Assembly (NCBI RefSeq): GCF_040954645.1 | Contig: NC_092811.1 | Span: forward strand, 86,853,199 to 86,917,198 | Source of the DNA: Diabrotica undecimpunctata | Taxonomy: Eukaryota > Arthropoda > Insecta > Coleoptera > Chrysomelidae | Direction: 5' to 3' | Length of the DNA: 64,000 nucleotides | In this document: piece by piece, positions 43,800 through 55,343 of the stretch | Layout: each line of letters opens with the position of its first letter | Position numbering within the stretch: position 1 is the first letter of the stretch | The notes under the pieces: model-generated | Seen by the model: only the letters and a program-made list of their open reading frames with translations | The model's database searches: none | Told to the model about the DNA's origin: nothing | Made by a program: the position numbers and the translations under genes

Positions 43800-44640
43800 A
43801 GTTATAACTCATTTCGCAGTCTGGTAAGTAAAAACAATACCAAAAGAAGGAAAAAAGTGGAAAGGAAGAGACAAACGGATCCAAGTGTGGAAAATGAATG
43901 TCTTGGAAAAACTGAGTAACTCTTCCCAAGTATATACTAGCAAAACTGTAAAATTAACGAAAATAAGAGAATTGGAACTTGAATGTAACGATAAATGTAG
44001 CATAAAATGTAAATCGCAATTTTCTGAAAATGATAATGGCTGAGCATGACAAACAGAGCGAATATATTTGTAGATATGTTCTCAGACAAGAGAGAAAAGT
44101 TGCAAAGTTAAAAGAGTCCAAAAAAAACTGGCCATATAATTTGCAGTTAGCAGAACACCAACTTTGTGTTTGTAAAAAAATATTTTTGGACACTGGTTAA
44201 CAGATATGTGGTTAACTGTGCTATCCAAAATAATTGATAGTCAGGAAGGCGGAGAGTGCGTAGCTGGAGATATGAGTGGTCGTCATAAGAAGATGATCAT
44301 ATAGATGAAAATATTAAAAATTCCATTTGTGCGCACAATAACTCTATTCCGCCAAAAGAATAGCTAAGATGTATTTTGATCTTTAGGAGTCTTTAACGTT
44401 TCTTAAATTGTATTCACTGTATAATGGATGGTGGTTAGAGTATCACCCATACGATAAAAGCCAGCCACCAAAAGTCAGTACAGACACATATTCAATACTG
44501 AGTTTAATATCGGTTTTTTGCACCAAAAAAGCGGTATTTGTAATCTACATAACACTATAAGCAAAGACTGGCCAAATAGAAAAAGAATTTGCTTTACATA
44601 TTGTAAAGAAATGTGTTGCACGTAAAATAGTGGAATAAAA
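43800..44640 (+). pseudogene. Relic of an unclassified insect transposon-like protein family
   Basis: Pieces in shifting frames read ECNDKCSIKCKSQFSEN (about 43978), EYICRYVLRQERKVAKLKES and HQLCVCKKIFLDTL (44155-44196). Further on they give GGECVAGDMSGRHKK (about 44250) and NSICAHNNSIPPKE. The C-x3-C-x3-C cluster followed by RVCKKMFLDTL-like and DxRGxHxN-like segments is reminiscent of an uncharacterised multi-copy family in arthropod genomes that I think is transposon-derived. Heavily decayed; the identification is from memory only. Confidence 0.3.
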
Positions 44641-44644
44641 ATAA

Positions 44645-45290
44645 AATAAAACCAGAGATAAAATAAAAATCACAGGAGAGAAAATATTACAAACAACAAT
44701 AACAATAACAGATAAAAGCAGATAGTTCGTAGCTCTATAAAATTGTGGACAAGCGCAAGTACAGTGTAGGTCCAGGTAATTTGATTATATTTATATGCAT
44801 ACACTAATTATGATTTTATGTTTCAGGACATCCTACAAAAAAACTACAACAAACGGCTACGGTCACCAAAAAAATTACTAACAAAAACCGGCGAAAGCCA
44901 CAAAAAAATATTAATAAAATCCATAAAAATCCATGCAAGTACGGCCCAACCTATTGAGTACCAAGTCTTCGAACTGGGCGTAGCCCAGCCCAGAGCCGAG
45001 ACTTGACGCCCAAGTAATCAATTTTAGATTCCCGAATAAGTCACATGAAGATAACAGGAATAAAGAGACTAAGGCTAGCATGAATTTGAATCGGATAAAG
45101 TACCATATTGGAGTTCTATTACTCAAAACTCCCATAAGAAGAGCATTTGGCTGATAGTTGTGCCTCTATCGAGCATCAGACTGCTACAAAGGGGAAAGGG
45201 ATGGTCTGGAGCATTAGAGCGCGGCGAAGTGACTCCTATTTTTAACTCGAGTCAATACACCTCGCTCCATTGAATTGTTACACTCGAACG
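44645..45290. other. Unassigned stretch
   Basis: A splice-like pair (GTAATTTG at 44777, TTTATGTTTCAG ending 44825) precedes a 62-codon frame ending at 45006, which is lysine-rich and unrecognised. There is no evidence this is a gene. The rest has nothing recognisable. Confidence 0.25.
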
Positions 45291-45485
45291 TGTAGCATTT
45301 TGATTTCCTTTTATATGTTAAAACACCGAAAATTATTCTCAATCTTTTTGAGTCGTTGAGATTGATAATATCAACAATTCTGGTCTGGATATAATAACAC
45401 TAATTGCCGTCTTTTGATGTTGATTCCGCTTAATATTGCGCGTCAAATAAATATCCACTTAGGTTGGTGAGAAATTATTACAGGA
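45291..45485. repeat. Dispersed repeat, copy 2 (partner 27672-27876)
   Basis: Aligns along its length with 27672-27876 in the same orientation. The copies diverge by scattered substitutions and a few small indels, so they are old. Confidence 0.8.
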
Positions 45486-45490
45486 AACAT

Positions 45491-45903
45491 AAAACATAAT
45501 GATGGTATTAGAATTTTGTTTCGATACAGGGCAGCGACAAGCCGCTTATACGTATTTCGACCTCTGTAGGTCTCATCAGAGCGGTATATGCCACTGCTAT
45601 GAATCGAAACAAAATCTATCCCGTCGTAGGCCAATAATTATCGAATTAATTATTTACAGACGTAAAAAGCGCCATCTAATAACAACAAGAGAAATCATAC
45701 GATTTCCTACCTGGCGAAACTGAATTAAAATTTTTACCACTGCGTCTTCTACAACTTGTAAAGCAAACAGCTTGATGAATTACTCGGCAAGGGAATCTAA
45801 AATATGCATTCCACCTGCCGTTCATCATGGTCAAAATTCGTAGTGAATTCAGTTTCTGGTACTCCAAACAGAGTAAAAAATAAAACATAATGACGGTATT
45901 AGA
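45491..45903. repeat. Direct-repeat-flanked segment with internal inverted repeat
   Basis: AAAACATAATGAYGGTATTA at 45491 recurs at 45882 and matches over 22 bp with one difference. Just inside the left repeat, ATTTTGTTTCGAT (45513-45525) is exactly inverted at 45603-45615, with the smaller hairpin GACCTCTGTAGGTC between them (about 45569). The phrase TTTCGACCT..AGGTCTCATCAGAG resembles dispersed insect repeats. It looks like a small non-autonomous element, with the flanking repeat as target duplication or internal duplication. Confidence 0.5.
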
Positions 45904-46638
45904 TTTTTGCATTTCTTTCTTTGTAATTACCCCTCCCAGTCCCTCCTTTATTCACTTACTTATGACCAAGCGCTCCAAACAAAACCAGTGTGGCGGTTCG
46001 CAAACGTTTCGGTTTGTTTGATTACCCTATCTCCAGCCCATTAATTGTTCAGTCCCAAGTTTCAACCCCCTATAAGTGATACCCAATGTGGTAGGCAAAT
46101 TATATCGTTACAAACGTAATTCTTAGGGGTCAACATGTCTCAAAGGCTGGATTTAAATAAATAGCTTGCTTGCTTGCACGCTTTCAATGTTGTGATCTTT
46201 TATGGTTACATTTTGTGGATGCCTCTCAATAGTGTTGTTTGATTTACTGAAATTTATGTATTTCGTTTTTATTTTATTTGTTTTTAGACTTCTATTTTAT
46301 GCCGCTGTTTCTATTAAATTAAATGCTAATTGAGTTAATTAAATTGTTTGATTGTTGATATTAATATTGATAATTATCTTGTTTCTAAGAATTTCTACTC
46401 TACAATAAAATAAAGTATATGAACATTAGAAAAAAAAGTGCTAGTATTTATTATAGTAGACCCCGTGTGATTATTATTAAAAAAAGGCAGGTAATTTTTA
46501 CGTACTGATATAGGTACGTTTGTTCAATTGAAACTGAAACCCATCTTTGGTCAGGTTAGCCTTGAAATCAATTGTAATCATTTAACTGACGTTCTGCATT
46601 ATAGTTATGTTTGTGTTGTATCAACACTTATCAATTCC
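45904..46638. other. AT-rich stretch, nothing recognised
   Basis: Contains a weak hairpin around CAAACAAAACC (about 45977) and GGTTTGTTTG (about 46012). No coding similarity. Confidence 0.3.
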
Positions 46639-46650
46639 TCTTGTTTATAT

Positions 46651-47948
46651 TCTGCTTCTTCTGGTTACTATCCGTTTCGGATGTTGGAAATCATATTGGC
46701 AATCATGACCTTGCTCGCTGCGGCTCGAAACAGCTCCGTTGAGGTTTTCTTAAACCATGTTCTTAAATTCCGCAGCCATGATATTCTCCTTCTACCGGGT
46801 CCTCGCTTACTTTTGACTTTACCTTGCAATATAGACTGCAGCAGGGAGTAACGGTGCTGATTTCTTATAACGTGTCCCAGATATTGCAATTTTATGCGTT
46901 TGATCGTAAACACAATCTCTGGTTCCTTCTTCATTTTTTCTAGAACTTCCTTGTTCGTGATCCTTGCTGTCCATGATATTCTCAGCATTCTTCTATAAAG
47001 CCACATCTCAAATGCTTCAAGTTTTTTAATAGTGGTGTCTGTAAGCGTCCATGCCTCCGCCCCGTACAACAACACAGAGAAAACATAGCATCTCAAATGT
47101 CTCATTTTTGTATCTAGGGATATGTTGTGACTTTTGAAGATGGCGCTCATTTTGTTAAAGACCGTTCTTGCCTTTCCTATGCGGCACTTTATTTCCTGTA
47201 CATTGCTTCACTGTTCGTTTATAATAGTTCCCAGGTAGCTATACTGTTTTACTCGCTCTATCTGCGTCCCATTAATGGAAAGATGAGCCCCATTTATATT
47301 CTCCTTGCTGATAATCATTTGTTTCGTTTTGTGGGTATTAATGTTTAGTCCGTACTATTGACTGTACTCGTTTATTCTGTCCATTAGCCTCTGAAGTCCC
47401 TCTAAACTATCTGCTATCACCATGGCATATCTAACATTGTTTACTCTTTCACCATTTAGAAGGATGCCTTCGTCTATTCCGTAAAGAGCCTCGTTAAAAA
47501 TTTTCTCTGAGTACATATTATTAAATATCAACGGCGATAGGATACATCCAGGATACATCCCTGTCTAACTCCGCGTAGTATTTTTATGTGATCTGTTTCT
47601 TCTCCGTTAATTTTCATGTATGCGGTCTGATTCCAGTATAGTTCTAAAATTATTCTGAGGTCTTTGTCATCTAGGTCTGCTTCTTTTAAAATGTTTATCA
47701 TCTTTTGATGTTGAACTCTGTCAAATGCCTTTTCATAGTCGATCAAGCACACGTATACGTCGCAGTTAACGTCCCTGCATCTTTGAATCAGTACCTGTAC
47801 TCCGAAAAGTGCCTCTCTGGTACCCACTGCGTTAATAAAGCCGAACTGTCTGTCCGATATTTGTTCCTCGCACTTCTTATAAATTCTTCCATGGATGACT
47901 CTAAGAAACAGTTTCAACATGTGGCTCATAAGGCTGATTGTTCGATAT
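46651..47948 (-). mobile_element. 5'-truncated RTE family A copy with clean target duplication
   Basis: Flanked by 12-bp duplications TCTTGTTTATAT (46639-46650 and 47949-47960). On the minus strand it reads: YRTISLMSHMLKLFLRVIH, QFGFINAVGTREALF, VCLIDYEKAFDRVQH, NLYWNQT-equivalent ELYWNQT, LRGVRQGCIL, then a frameshift from an 11-bp tandem duplication (about 47537-47560). The catalytic region follows, in which nine bases are missing so that RYADDTMV becomes RYAMV (about 47425). The rest to SNIRNG (46668) is open. The nucleotide sequence is very close to 21752-22776. Dead, because both catalytic aspartates are gone. Confidence 0.93.
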
Positions 47949-48208
47949 TCTTGTTTATATAATTAGACTGATATTTTAAGTATTGTGATTAAAAACGGCG
48001 TGTGTTGTTGCCAAAATCCATCCAATTATAATCAGCGTGCGGTTTTTTAATTTTTGTGTGCATTTAGAATCATTGCAAATACTTAGGTACTCGAATGTAA
48101 GCAGTATATAGAAAACATGTGTTTCCATACACCGTATTTTTTAAGTATGTATTTTTCATTTTTTACCCTTTACCATGACAAGTAGTGCACAATACTCTAT
48201 TTGTACAT

Positions 48209-49519
48209 CTTCTTCTTCTTTGAGTACCGTGCCCAAGTTTTAGGCGTGTGTAGCTCCCACGACGATTTGCCGATATCGTTCTCGATCTTGCGCGGCATGT
48301 AATAATTCATCTGCTGATAAGCCAGTCCATTGACGAAGGCTTCGGAGCCATGAGTATTTCTTTCTACCAATTCCTCTTTTCCGTCGATCTTTCCGTTGAA
48401 TATCAACTGAATTATCCTGTATCTGCTTCCTCTCATTATATGCCACAGATATTCGAGTTTTCTCTTTTTTATCATCTATATTAAGTCACCGTCACCTTGA
48501 CCTACTCTGTTCAAGACTTCTCTGTTTGAAATGTGTCGAACCCATAATATTCTGAGCATTCTACGATATAACCACATCTCGAAGGCTTCTAATTTGTTCA
48601 TCATGTTAACCTTCATAATCCAGGTTTCACATCCATACAGTAATACAGGATACACATAAAATTTTAGGAACTTAATTCTCAGCTGTAAGTTCAGCTGAGA
48701 ATTGCTCAGACTAGAACTAAGTTTCATAAATGCTCCTCTTGCAATTTCTATACGAGTTTTAATTTCTTCATCCGGATTTAGTGTCTCGTTTATCCAACAT
48801 CCTAGGTATTTAAAATGGTTAACTTTTGTTATCGGTTCGTTATTGACAATTAGTTGTATAGCGCCGAGGTCTTGTTTAATAACCACAAGTAACTTTGTCT
48901 TTGTTGTATTTATGCTTAGTGCGTTATTAGAGCATTCTTTAGTGACTCGATCTATTAGGAATTGAAGATCTTCGATACTTTCAGCGATGATCGCGGTGTC
49001 ATCTGCATATCTGATGTTGTTAATAGTTTCTCCCCCAATTCGAACTCCACATTGCCCTTTCACGGCTTCGTTAAAAATTATTTCTGAGTAAACGTTAAAC
49101 AAAGTTGCGAACAACACAAAACCCTGTCTAACACCTCTTTGAATACAAATTGTGTCTGTTTCTTTGCAGTCTGCCAAAATAGAAGCTTCTTGACTCCAAT
49201 ATAGATGTTGTAAAAGTCTCAGATCTTTATCATCTATTCCAATCATTTTTAGATATTCGAACAGCCTACCATGTTGAACCCTATCAAACGCCTTCTCAAA
49301 ATCTATAAAACAGACGTAAATTCGTTTCTGTACTTCTCATGATCGCTGTAGTAGTGTTAGCATTGAGAACAAAGCTTCCCTTGTTCCCAATCCTTCTCTG
49401 AAACCGAACTGTTTATTTCCCAATGTGTCTTCACATTTCTGCTTGATTTTCTTAAGAATTATCCTAAGAAGTAGCTTGGGAGAGTGACTCATGAGACTAA
49501 TTAGTCTAAAGTCTTTACA
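48209..49519 (-). mobile_element. 5'-truncated RTE-type copy
   Basis: Flanked by TGTACAT at 48202-48208 and 49520-49526, with a GAAGAAGAAG-type tail at the low-coordinate end. On the minus strand: LMSHSPKLLLRIILKK, KQFGFREGLGTREALFS, CFIDFEKAFDRVQH, QRGVRQGFVLFATLFNVYSE (normal C-S-P altered), an intact NIRYADDTAIIAES box (about 49010), FKYLGCWINETL, VLLYGCETWIM, MWLYRRMLRILWVRHI, KLEYLWHIMRG and a degraded tail. The frame 48476-49246 is open; stops occur at 48476 and near 49330. A subfamily distinct from family A. Confidence 0.88.
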
Positions 49520-49639
49520 TGTACATGGATGAAACTAATTCAAGTTAGCTGTGAATTTTTCACGGCCCTTGATAAATAATGAGAAACGTCAACTTGTGTA
49601 CTGTGTGTCTAGAAGTCATTTTAAAAAGTTTAATTATAA

Positions 49640-50490
49640 AGGTCGTGGCATATTATCGTGCACGTTGCGTTTCCAGCACATAGCGTTTCCGAAAAATATA
49701 ATTTAAATAGTTTTAAATATGAACAACGCACACTGTCCGGAACATAGCGTTTCAGACACTTAACTTTTCCGTTCAGTATATTCGAAAACAATATTTTACT
49801 GATGCCGACGGCTGCGTAACGAGTCGTAACCGGTTTGTAAGGATAATGTTCATTAGATACTTGTCGTTTTCCCCTTGTTGTTTATTTAGGTCTTTGTTTG
49901 ATTTTGATACAGAGTATTTAAAAAATAATCATTTTCGAGGCTATTTTATCATTTATGCATGTGTTTTTATTGCTTTGTGACAATTAATCACGGAAGTGAT
50001 AAACAATTAGGAATTTAATAATAATTAATAGGTTTAACAATTATTTTAGAATGAATAGGATTCAGTTTAAATATGTTTTAAATTTAATTTTACCTTCAAT
50101 TAAAAAACAAAATACTACATTTAACGAAGCCATACATATCAAACCAAAAAGTATTTTTAAAAAGAAGAGGTATCACTTAAGTACAAAAGTCCTAATTGTT
50201 TATCATTTTCGTGATTAATTGCCACAAAGCAATAAAAACACATGCATAAATGACAAAATAGCCTCGAAAATTATTTTTTTAAAGACTCTGTATCAAAATC
50301 AAACAATTTCCTAAATAAACAACAAGGGGAGAACGACGGACATCTAATGCACATTATCCTTACCAACCGGTTACGACCTATGTTCCGGACAGTGTGCGTT
50401 GTTCATATTTAAAACCATTTAAATTATATTTTTCGGAAACTAAACGCTATGTGCTGGAAACGCAACGTGCACGATAATATGCCACGACCT
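49640..50490. mobile_element. Foldback / long-terminal-inverted-repeat element
   Basis: An 851-bp element whose arms are near-perfect inverted repeats: left 49640-50012, right 50190-50490. Ends are AGGTCGTGGCATATTATCG on each strand. The left arm has about 75 bp (around 49750-49825) missing from the right arm. The 177-bp centre has no coding content. Immediate flanks are TAA on both sides (49637-49639, 50491-50493), a possible 3-bp target duplication. The arms contain ACATAGCGTTTC repeats. It is non-autonomous. The TAA duplication would suit PIF/Harbinger-type elements, but no transposase is present to confirm. Confidence 0.85.
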
Positions 50491-50493
50491 TAA

Positions 50494-51895
50494 TAGAAAA
50501 TAGTGAAAATACATTGACATATTACCTTCCAATACTACGCTGCTTTCAAAAATATATAAACCTACTTTACGGGCATAATTACAGAAGCTAAACAGAATTT
50601 TTAAAGCAATCTTTATATAATAGTTGTAAAAAAACTCTCTCATTCACAACTAGAACAGGGTGAAGAAGAGAAAAATTAAAACCCGTTGAAATTTAGCAAA
50701 GCATTAGAATATTGGGGACCTGGTACACGTGAAAAAAAATTTTTCATTTTTTTTCTGTTTTATTTTTTCTATTCGCTTTTGACCTAATACTCTGGACGAA
50801 AATCTACTAATATTATGAGAATAAATGACTAAAAAATAGCAACAACTACTAGAAAAATGTATAAGTAAATAAAACAAAAATGTACGAAAAAAAAGGAAGA
50901 ATATGAGGCTGGAGGGTTCTAAATCCGACAGTGTTAGTTTTTGAGTTCTAAAAAGCTGGATTTTTTTAAGTTTAAGAACATGATGTATATAAAAAACTGT
51001 TAAAGATTAAGACTTTTCAACAGATGGATTTTTTTTCAACATCATGCATATACCTAAACAACATTCTGAACCCAAATTAGACTGAATATGTTGATTTAAA
51101 GTATCAAATTTAAATGTTCGTAAAAAAATTAATTAATAAAGTTTGACAGTTTACGGTAATTTAGATTGTGTATTATATCACTCAAAAAATGACTACAAAG
51201 TTTGGTAGCTCCAGAGGAAGCCGTTTATAAATTATGTATTTCTAAGTAAAGGACAAAGTAACATGTAGCCTTAGGGGGCAGGTCAGAGATAACTGGTCCC
51301 TTTAAAAGCTCTGTTAAAGACAAAAAATAAGCCTGGGTCAAAATCCAAACCTATTAAATACTAATTCTGATGATAGTATTGAGAATGTTAAACTTAAATT
51401 GTAAGTTTAAATTAAGAAAGAAAGATCAAGGTTTAAAACACTTCTAAAACATCCTACGGAAAATCTTGGGAGGCATAAAGGTAGGTGAAAGAGAATAAAG
51501 AATAAAAGGCGAAAAAACAGAAAAGGAAATAAGATGGCGATTAAGTATGGGATGTGATATGAAAGAAATTAAAATAGCAGACTGAAGATAACAGGTAAAG
51601 AACCAAAAAAGACGAAATAATCAGATAACATACATGATAATAACATACAAGACAGGGGCTTTCATAGTTTGTAGTCCTGCTAGATATAAGAATGATAGGT
51701 CCTTGCCGTATAAATAAACGTTATGAAATAGAAGTAACCTACTTTGCAGATTTATAGTCAGCACTTTTGGTTTAAATTCCAAACATATTTTTCTTCTGTT
51801 TCTTCTTTTTATGTAGACATAACTCGTCATGTGACTTGTGGTCTTCTTACTGATCGCCTTCTTATTATCAATGGAATCATAAAATGTTAAAAACC
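50494..51895. other. AT-rich stretch, mostly unrecognised
   Basis: Around 51440-51600 the plus strand has ILRKILGGIKVGERE-like text that could be the C-terminal tail of an RTE-like RT, too decayed to call. Otherwise nothing recognised. Confidence 0.3.
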
Positions 51896-51899
51896 TTAT

Positions 51900-52860
51900 T
51901 CAAAGTAAAAGATATACAATACAAAACAGGAGATGAAGAGAATGCATATTCAAATCTGGAGAAATACTAGTGGAAAATCACTTGGTATACTATTCTGGAA
52001 AAATTGATAGATCACATGAATATGGCGTCGGAGTAATTGTATCACATAAGATTGCGAAATGCGTTTCTAACTTTACACCAGTATTAAAGAGTAATGTTAC
52101 TACAAGAACAAGTCAACCTCATCAATATACACATCATCCAAATCTATGCCCCTACTGCAGACAAAGTGGAAGAAGAAACAATTAAGTTTTATTAAGAAAT
52201 CAACTGGATCGTACAGAAAATTTCACGACAGGAAGTTGTTATTATTATGGAAGATTTTAATGATAAGCTTGGAGCTGGAGCTGAAGACACAGTACATCGG
52301 GGCCCATGGGCTTAGGCTCAAAAAAATTTGCAGAAGACTCAGAACTAGTTGTCACCAACATATTCTTTCAATTACCCTCTCGAAAGCTGTACACGTAAAA
52401 ATTCCCTCAAGACAGACCCGAGAAAATCATTAAAAATAAAATCGAAACAACTTTACATCTATCAAGGCTTATCCTGAAGCACACTTGGGGACGAACCACG
52501 TTCCACTGATCGGAGTAATTCAAGACAAATTCAAGAGTGCTAAAAAAAAATTACAACCATATAAATGCTAAAAAACTTTATTAGGAAAATAATGATCCAA
52601 GCCATGTTATACGAGCAAGTCACTGCAATTAGGAACAAATGGAACAAAGAATAAAAGATTAAAGAGATTACAAAAATAGTTGAAAAAAAAATTTTAATGA
52701 AAAGGATAAACGTTTAAGGACAGATAAATTACTAATCAAGAAAAAATCGTGGATGACAAATAAGATCCTGAAACTAACGGACAAAAGAACAAAATCCAAA
52801 AATTACCCAGACAGATATAAAACGATAAATATAACAATAGGAAGGAAATCACAGAAACGA
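51900..52860 (+). pseudogene. RTE-type endonuclease and linker relic
   Basis: Starts with LVYYSGKIDRSHEYGVGVIVSHKI (51978 on), the middle of the AP-endonuclease domain. After frameshifts it gives IIQIYAPTADKVEEE (about 52130), VVIIMEDFNDKLGAG (52240; the GDFN motif altered to EDFN) and a decayed rest. The linker KKSWMTNKILKLTDKRTKSKNY (about 52745) leads to 52860. There it meets the RT of a similar element in the opposite orientation. It shares the endonuclease type with 19848-19985. Confidence 0.7.
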
Positions 52861-52861
52861 A

Positions 52862-53720
52862 AATAATGTGATGTCTAGATATTTAAACCTCATCACTCGT
52901 TCTATTCTCTGACCATCCAGCTCCAATTTACATCTCAGTAAATTTGCTGTTGTAACCATGCATTTTGTCTTTTTTGGGGAAATTAACAGGTTAAATTTTT
53001 TGGCGGTTATATTAAATTGGCGTAGCATAGGTTGTAAATTATCTTCACTTTGAGAGAGTAGTATTGCATCGTCTGCATAGCAGATTATTTTAAGTTGTTC
53101 TTCTCCCATTTAGTATCCTTTTTTAGTTCTTACTTTTTTTATTATTTCATCTATAATCAGGTTGAACAATAGAGGACTCAGGGAATCTTCTTGTCTTATC
53201 CCATTGCTAGCTTAAATAGGATCGGTTAGTTCTTCTTCTACTTTTACTTTTATTGTGATGTTTTGGTAGATATTTTCGATGGTTTTGATTATTCCTAGAG
53301 GTATATCTCTTGCGTACAGTAAATGGATAACGTCTTTTAATTTGACCCAGTCAAATTTCTCCTTAAGGTCCCCGAAACATAAATATGCCGGTTTGTTGTA
53401 TTCTAATGATTTCTCTTGCACTTGCCTCATTATAAATATAGCGTTGGTGCGTGATCTTCCCGACCTAAAATCTTGTTGTTTTTCTGCTAGTGTTATAATT
53501 TCATTATGTTTATTTGTTATCACTTTGGTTGGTTATTTTAGTGTTGTGTTTAATAAATTAATTCCTCTGTAATTTTCCAGATCCGATTTGTCACCCATCT
53601 TGAAGAGAGGTATTAGGATGCTTGATCTCCATTCTTGAGGAATTCTGTTTTGTTCTATTCTTTTTGGATTAGTTTTAATAGTTGTTTGGTCAGATCTGGT
53701 CCTCAGATGAAAGCCAGTGA
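52862..53720 (-). pseudogene. RTE-type reverse transcriptase relic
   Basis: Minus strand: RIPQEWRSSILIPLFKMGDKS (53645), LENYRGINLLNTTLK, QQDFRSGRSRTNAIFIMRQV, AYLCFGDLKEKFDWVKLKDV (FDWV in place of FDRV), SNGIRQEDSLSPLLFNLII (about 53180), a KIICYADDAILLSQ box (53085), LLISPKKTKCMV and MRFKYLDI at 52870, where it stops. Stops near 53520, 53210 and 53110. Same subfamily as 25230-25620. The thumb and C-terminal tail are missing at the junction with the plus-strand relic. Confidence 0.82.
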
Positions 53721-55079
53721 AAACTATGAAGGTATTCATATTTCGACGAGCTACCCCAGTTTAAAAAAAAGGGGCTTCTAGCTGCAATGGAAGCCGAGAT
53801 AATGTAAATTTTTCCCAAGTGTTTCAATTTGAAGTTCCGATCTAGAAAAAAAAAACGGAGCCGAAACAGTTATCCCCTCCACTTTCTTATGTCGATCTTT
53901 CGAAAGTACCTTCGTTTCGAAGGGCTATAAGTTTCAAAAAATTGGATGAATTTTATAGCTATAAGTTTCAATATAAAGTTTAGATTTTCATTTAAAATTG
54001 CAAATTTTACTTCTTAATGTTTATAAACAATGGAGATATTATTTTTTTAAAAATAGTCCCTAACTTCGTTCCTGTTGGTCAAAGAAGGTTTTTTTTTTAA
54101 ATATGAGTTTTTTTACCAGCTATACAATGGTTGTAAATACAAGTCTATAGCTTGAGAAATATAGAAGTTATTATAATTATTTATAACTAAAAACATACCC
54201 TTTTTCAAACGTTTATTTTGTAAATAATTTCGATGAAAACGCAATATGCATTTAACTTCTGGCATAGTTTAGGTTTTAAAGAATCCTATGAAATTAGCTA
54301 AATGTATCTGGCATCATTAATAGAGCAAGTCCAATCGTTTAAATATTTAGCCTAAGGGATAAATAAATGAAATAACTTTTAAACTATTTGACCGATCGGG
54401 AACAAATTTCGCACAAATTTAAAAGACGGTAATTCCTCGATGTTCAAATGTATTAATAACATTTTATTTTGTTAATAAAAAAATTAATAAAAGTTATAAA
54501 TTAGTTCAAAAAACTGCTTTTTGCAAATATCTCTGTAAATTATTTATCAATTTTAATTTAAAAAACGGAAAAATAAAGATATTCTTGATATAAAAAATTG
54601 ATTATGTAAAATATAAGTAAAAAAACTTATAGACAAAAAATCAAATTGTGACCATAAATTATTGTTTAAAAAAAACGCAAGGTAAAAATACGAGTACTTT
54701 TTCATCTATTCGTCATCTAGTAACCCCCTCCTATGTTTTAAAAGCTTCAGATATCTGCGAAAAATTTTGCCGTGAAATCGATGATTTTTGCATAACCAGA
54801 CTGGGCTAATATGACTTGCTTTTGCCAATTACTGGTATTCAACTGGCCAATAATTGAAGGTAAGTGATCAATCTCCGAATATTTTACAAATAACAATATA
54901 CTTAAAATTACAAATAAAAATTGATTTAAATGGCAAAAATATTTTTTGAAATCCTTTAGGAATTTCTAGAAGAGACCAAAAATAATATTAAGCTATCTAT
55001 AAGTGAAATTTTTGTTTAAATAAATTAAATATACTGTAATCACCTTCTTAACTGGCCAATCACGGTATAATTTACCCTA
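53721..55079. other. AT-rich stretch, nothing recognised
   Basis: About 1.35 kb with homopolymer runs. No coding similarity and no long inverted or tandem structure seen. Confidence 0.4.
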
Positions 55080-55340
55080 ATACAAAACTATGGGAAAGAA
55101 CAAAGCAAACATATCAACTACAGTCAAGGAAACAATGCAAATGGATTGTCCATAATTGAGGAAAGATGAAAGCAACATGACCAGACAAGTACTTAAATAC
55201 CAACCAGAGGATAAAAGAAAGAGAGGGAGACTAGACAAAAGCTGTAAAATAACTACAACGAGAGAACACAAAATAATTGAATGAAATTAAAAACAGATCA
55301 AGAAATAGAAACGAATCGTCCACAAGCAAGGATGGAACTA
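55080..55340 (+). pseudogene. RTE-like C-terminal tail fragment
   Basis: Reads MTRQVLKYQPEDKRKRGRLD (55178 on), resembling the C-terminal KRKRGRP-type tail of RTE-like reverse transcriptases. A decayed QARMELLG-like end lies directly against the inverted-repeat element at 55344. Short and uncertain. Confidence 0.4.
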
Positions 55341-55343
55341 TTA

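Noticed and set aside
44777..45006. Intron-like GTAATTTG...TTTCAG followed by a 62-codon frame
   Set aside because: The predicted peptide is unrecognised and the upstream exon has no coding signal; isolated splice-like sites are common in AT-rich DNA.
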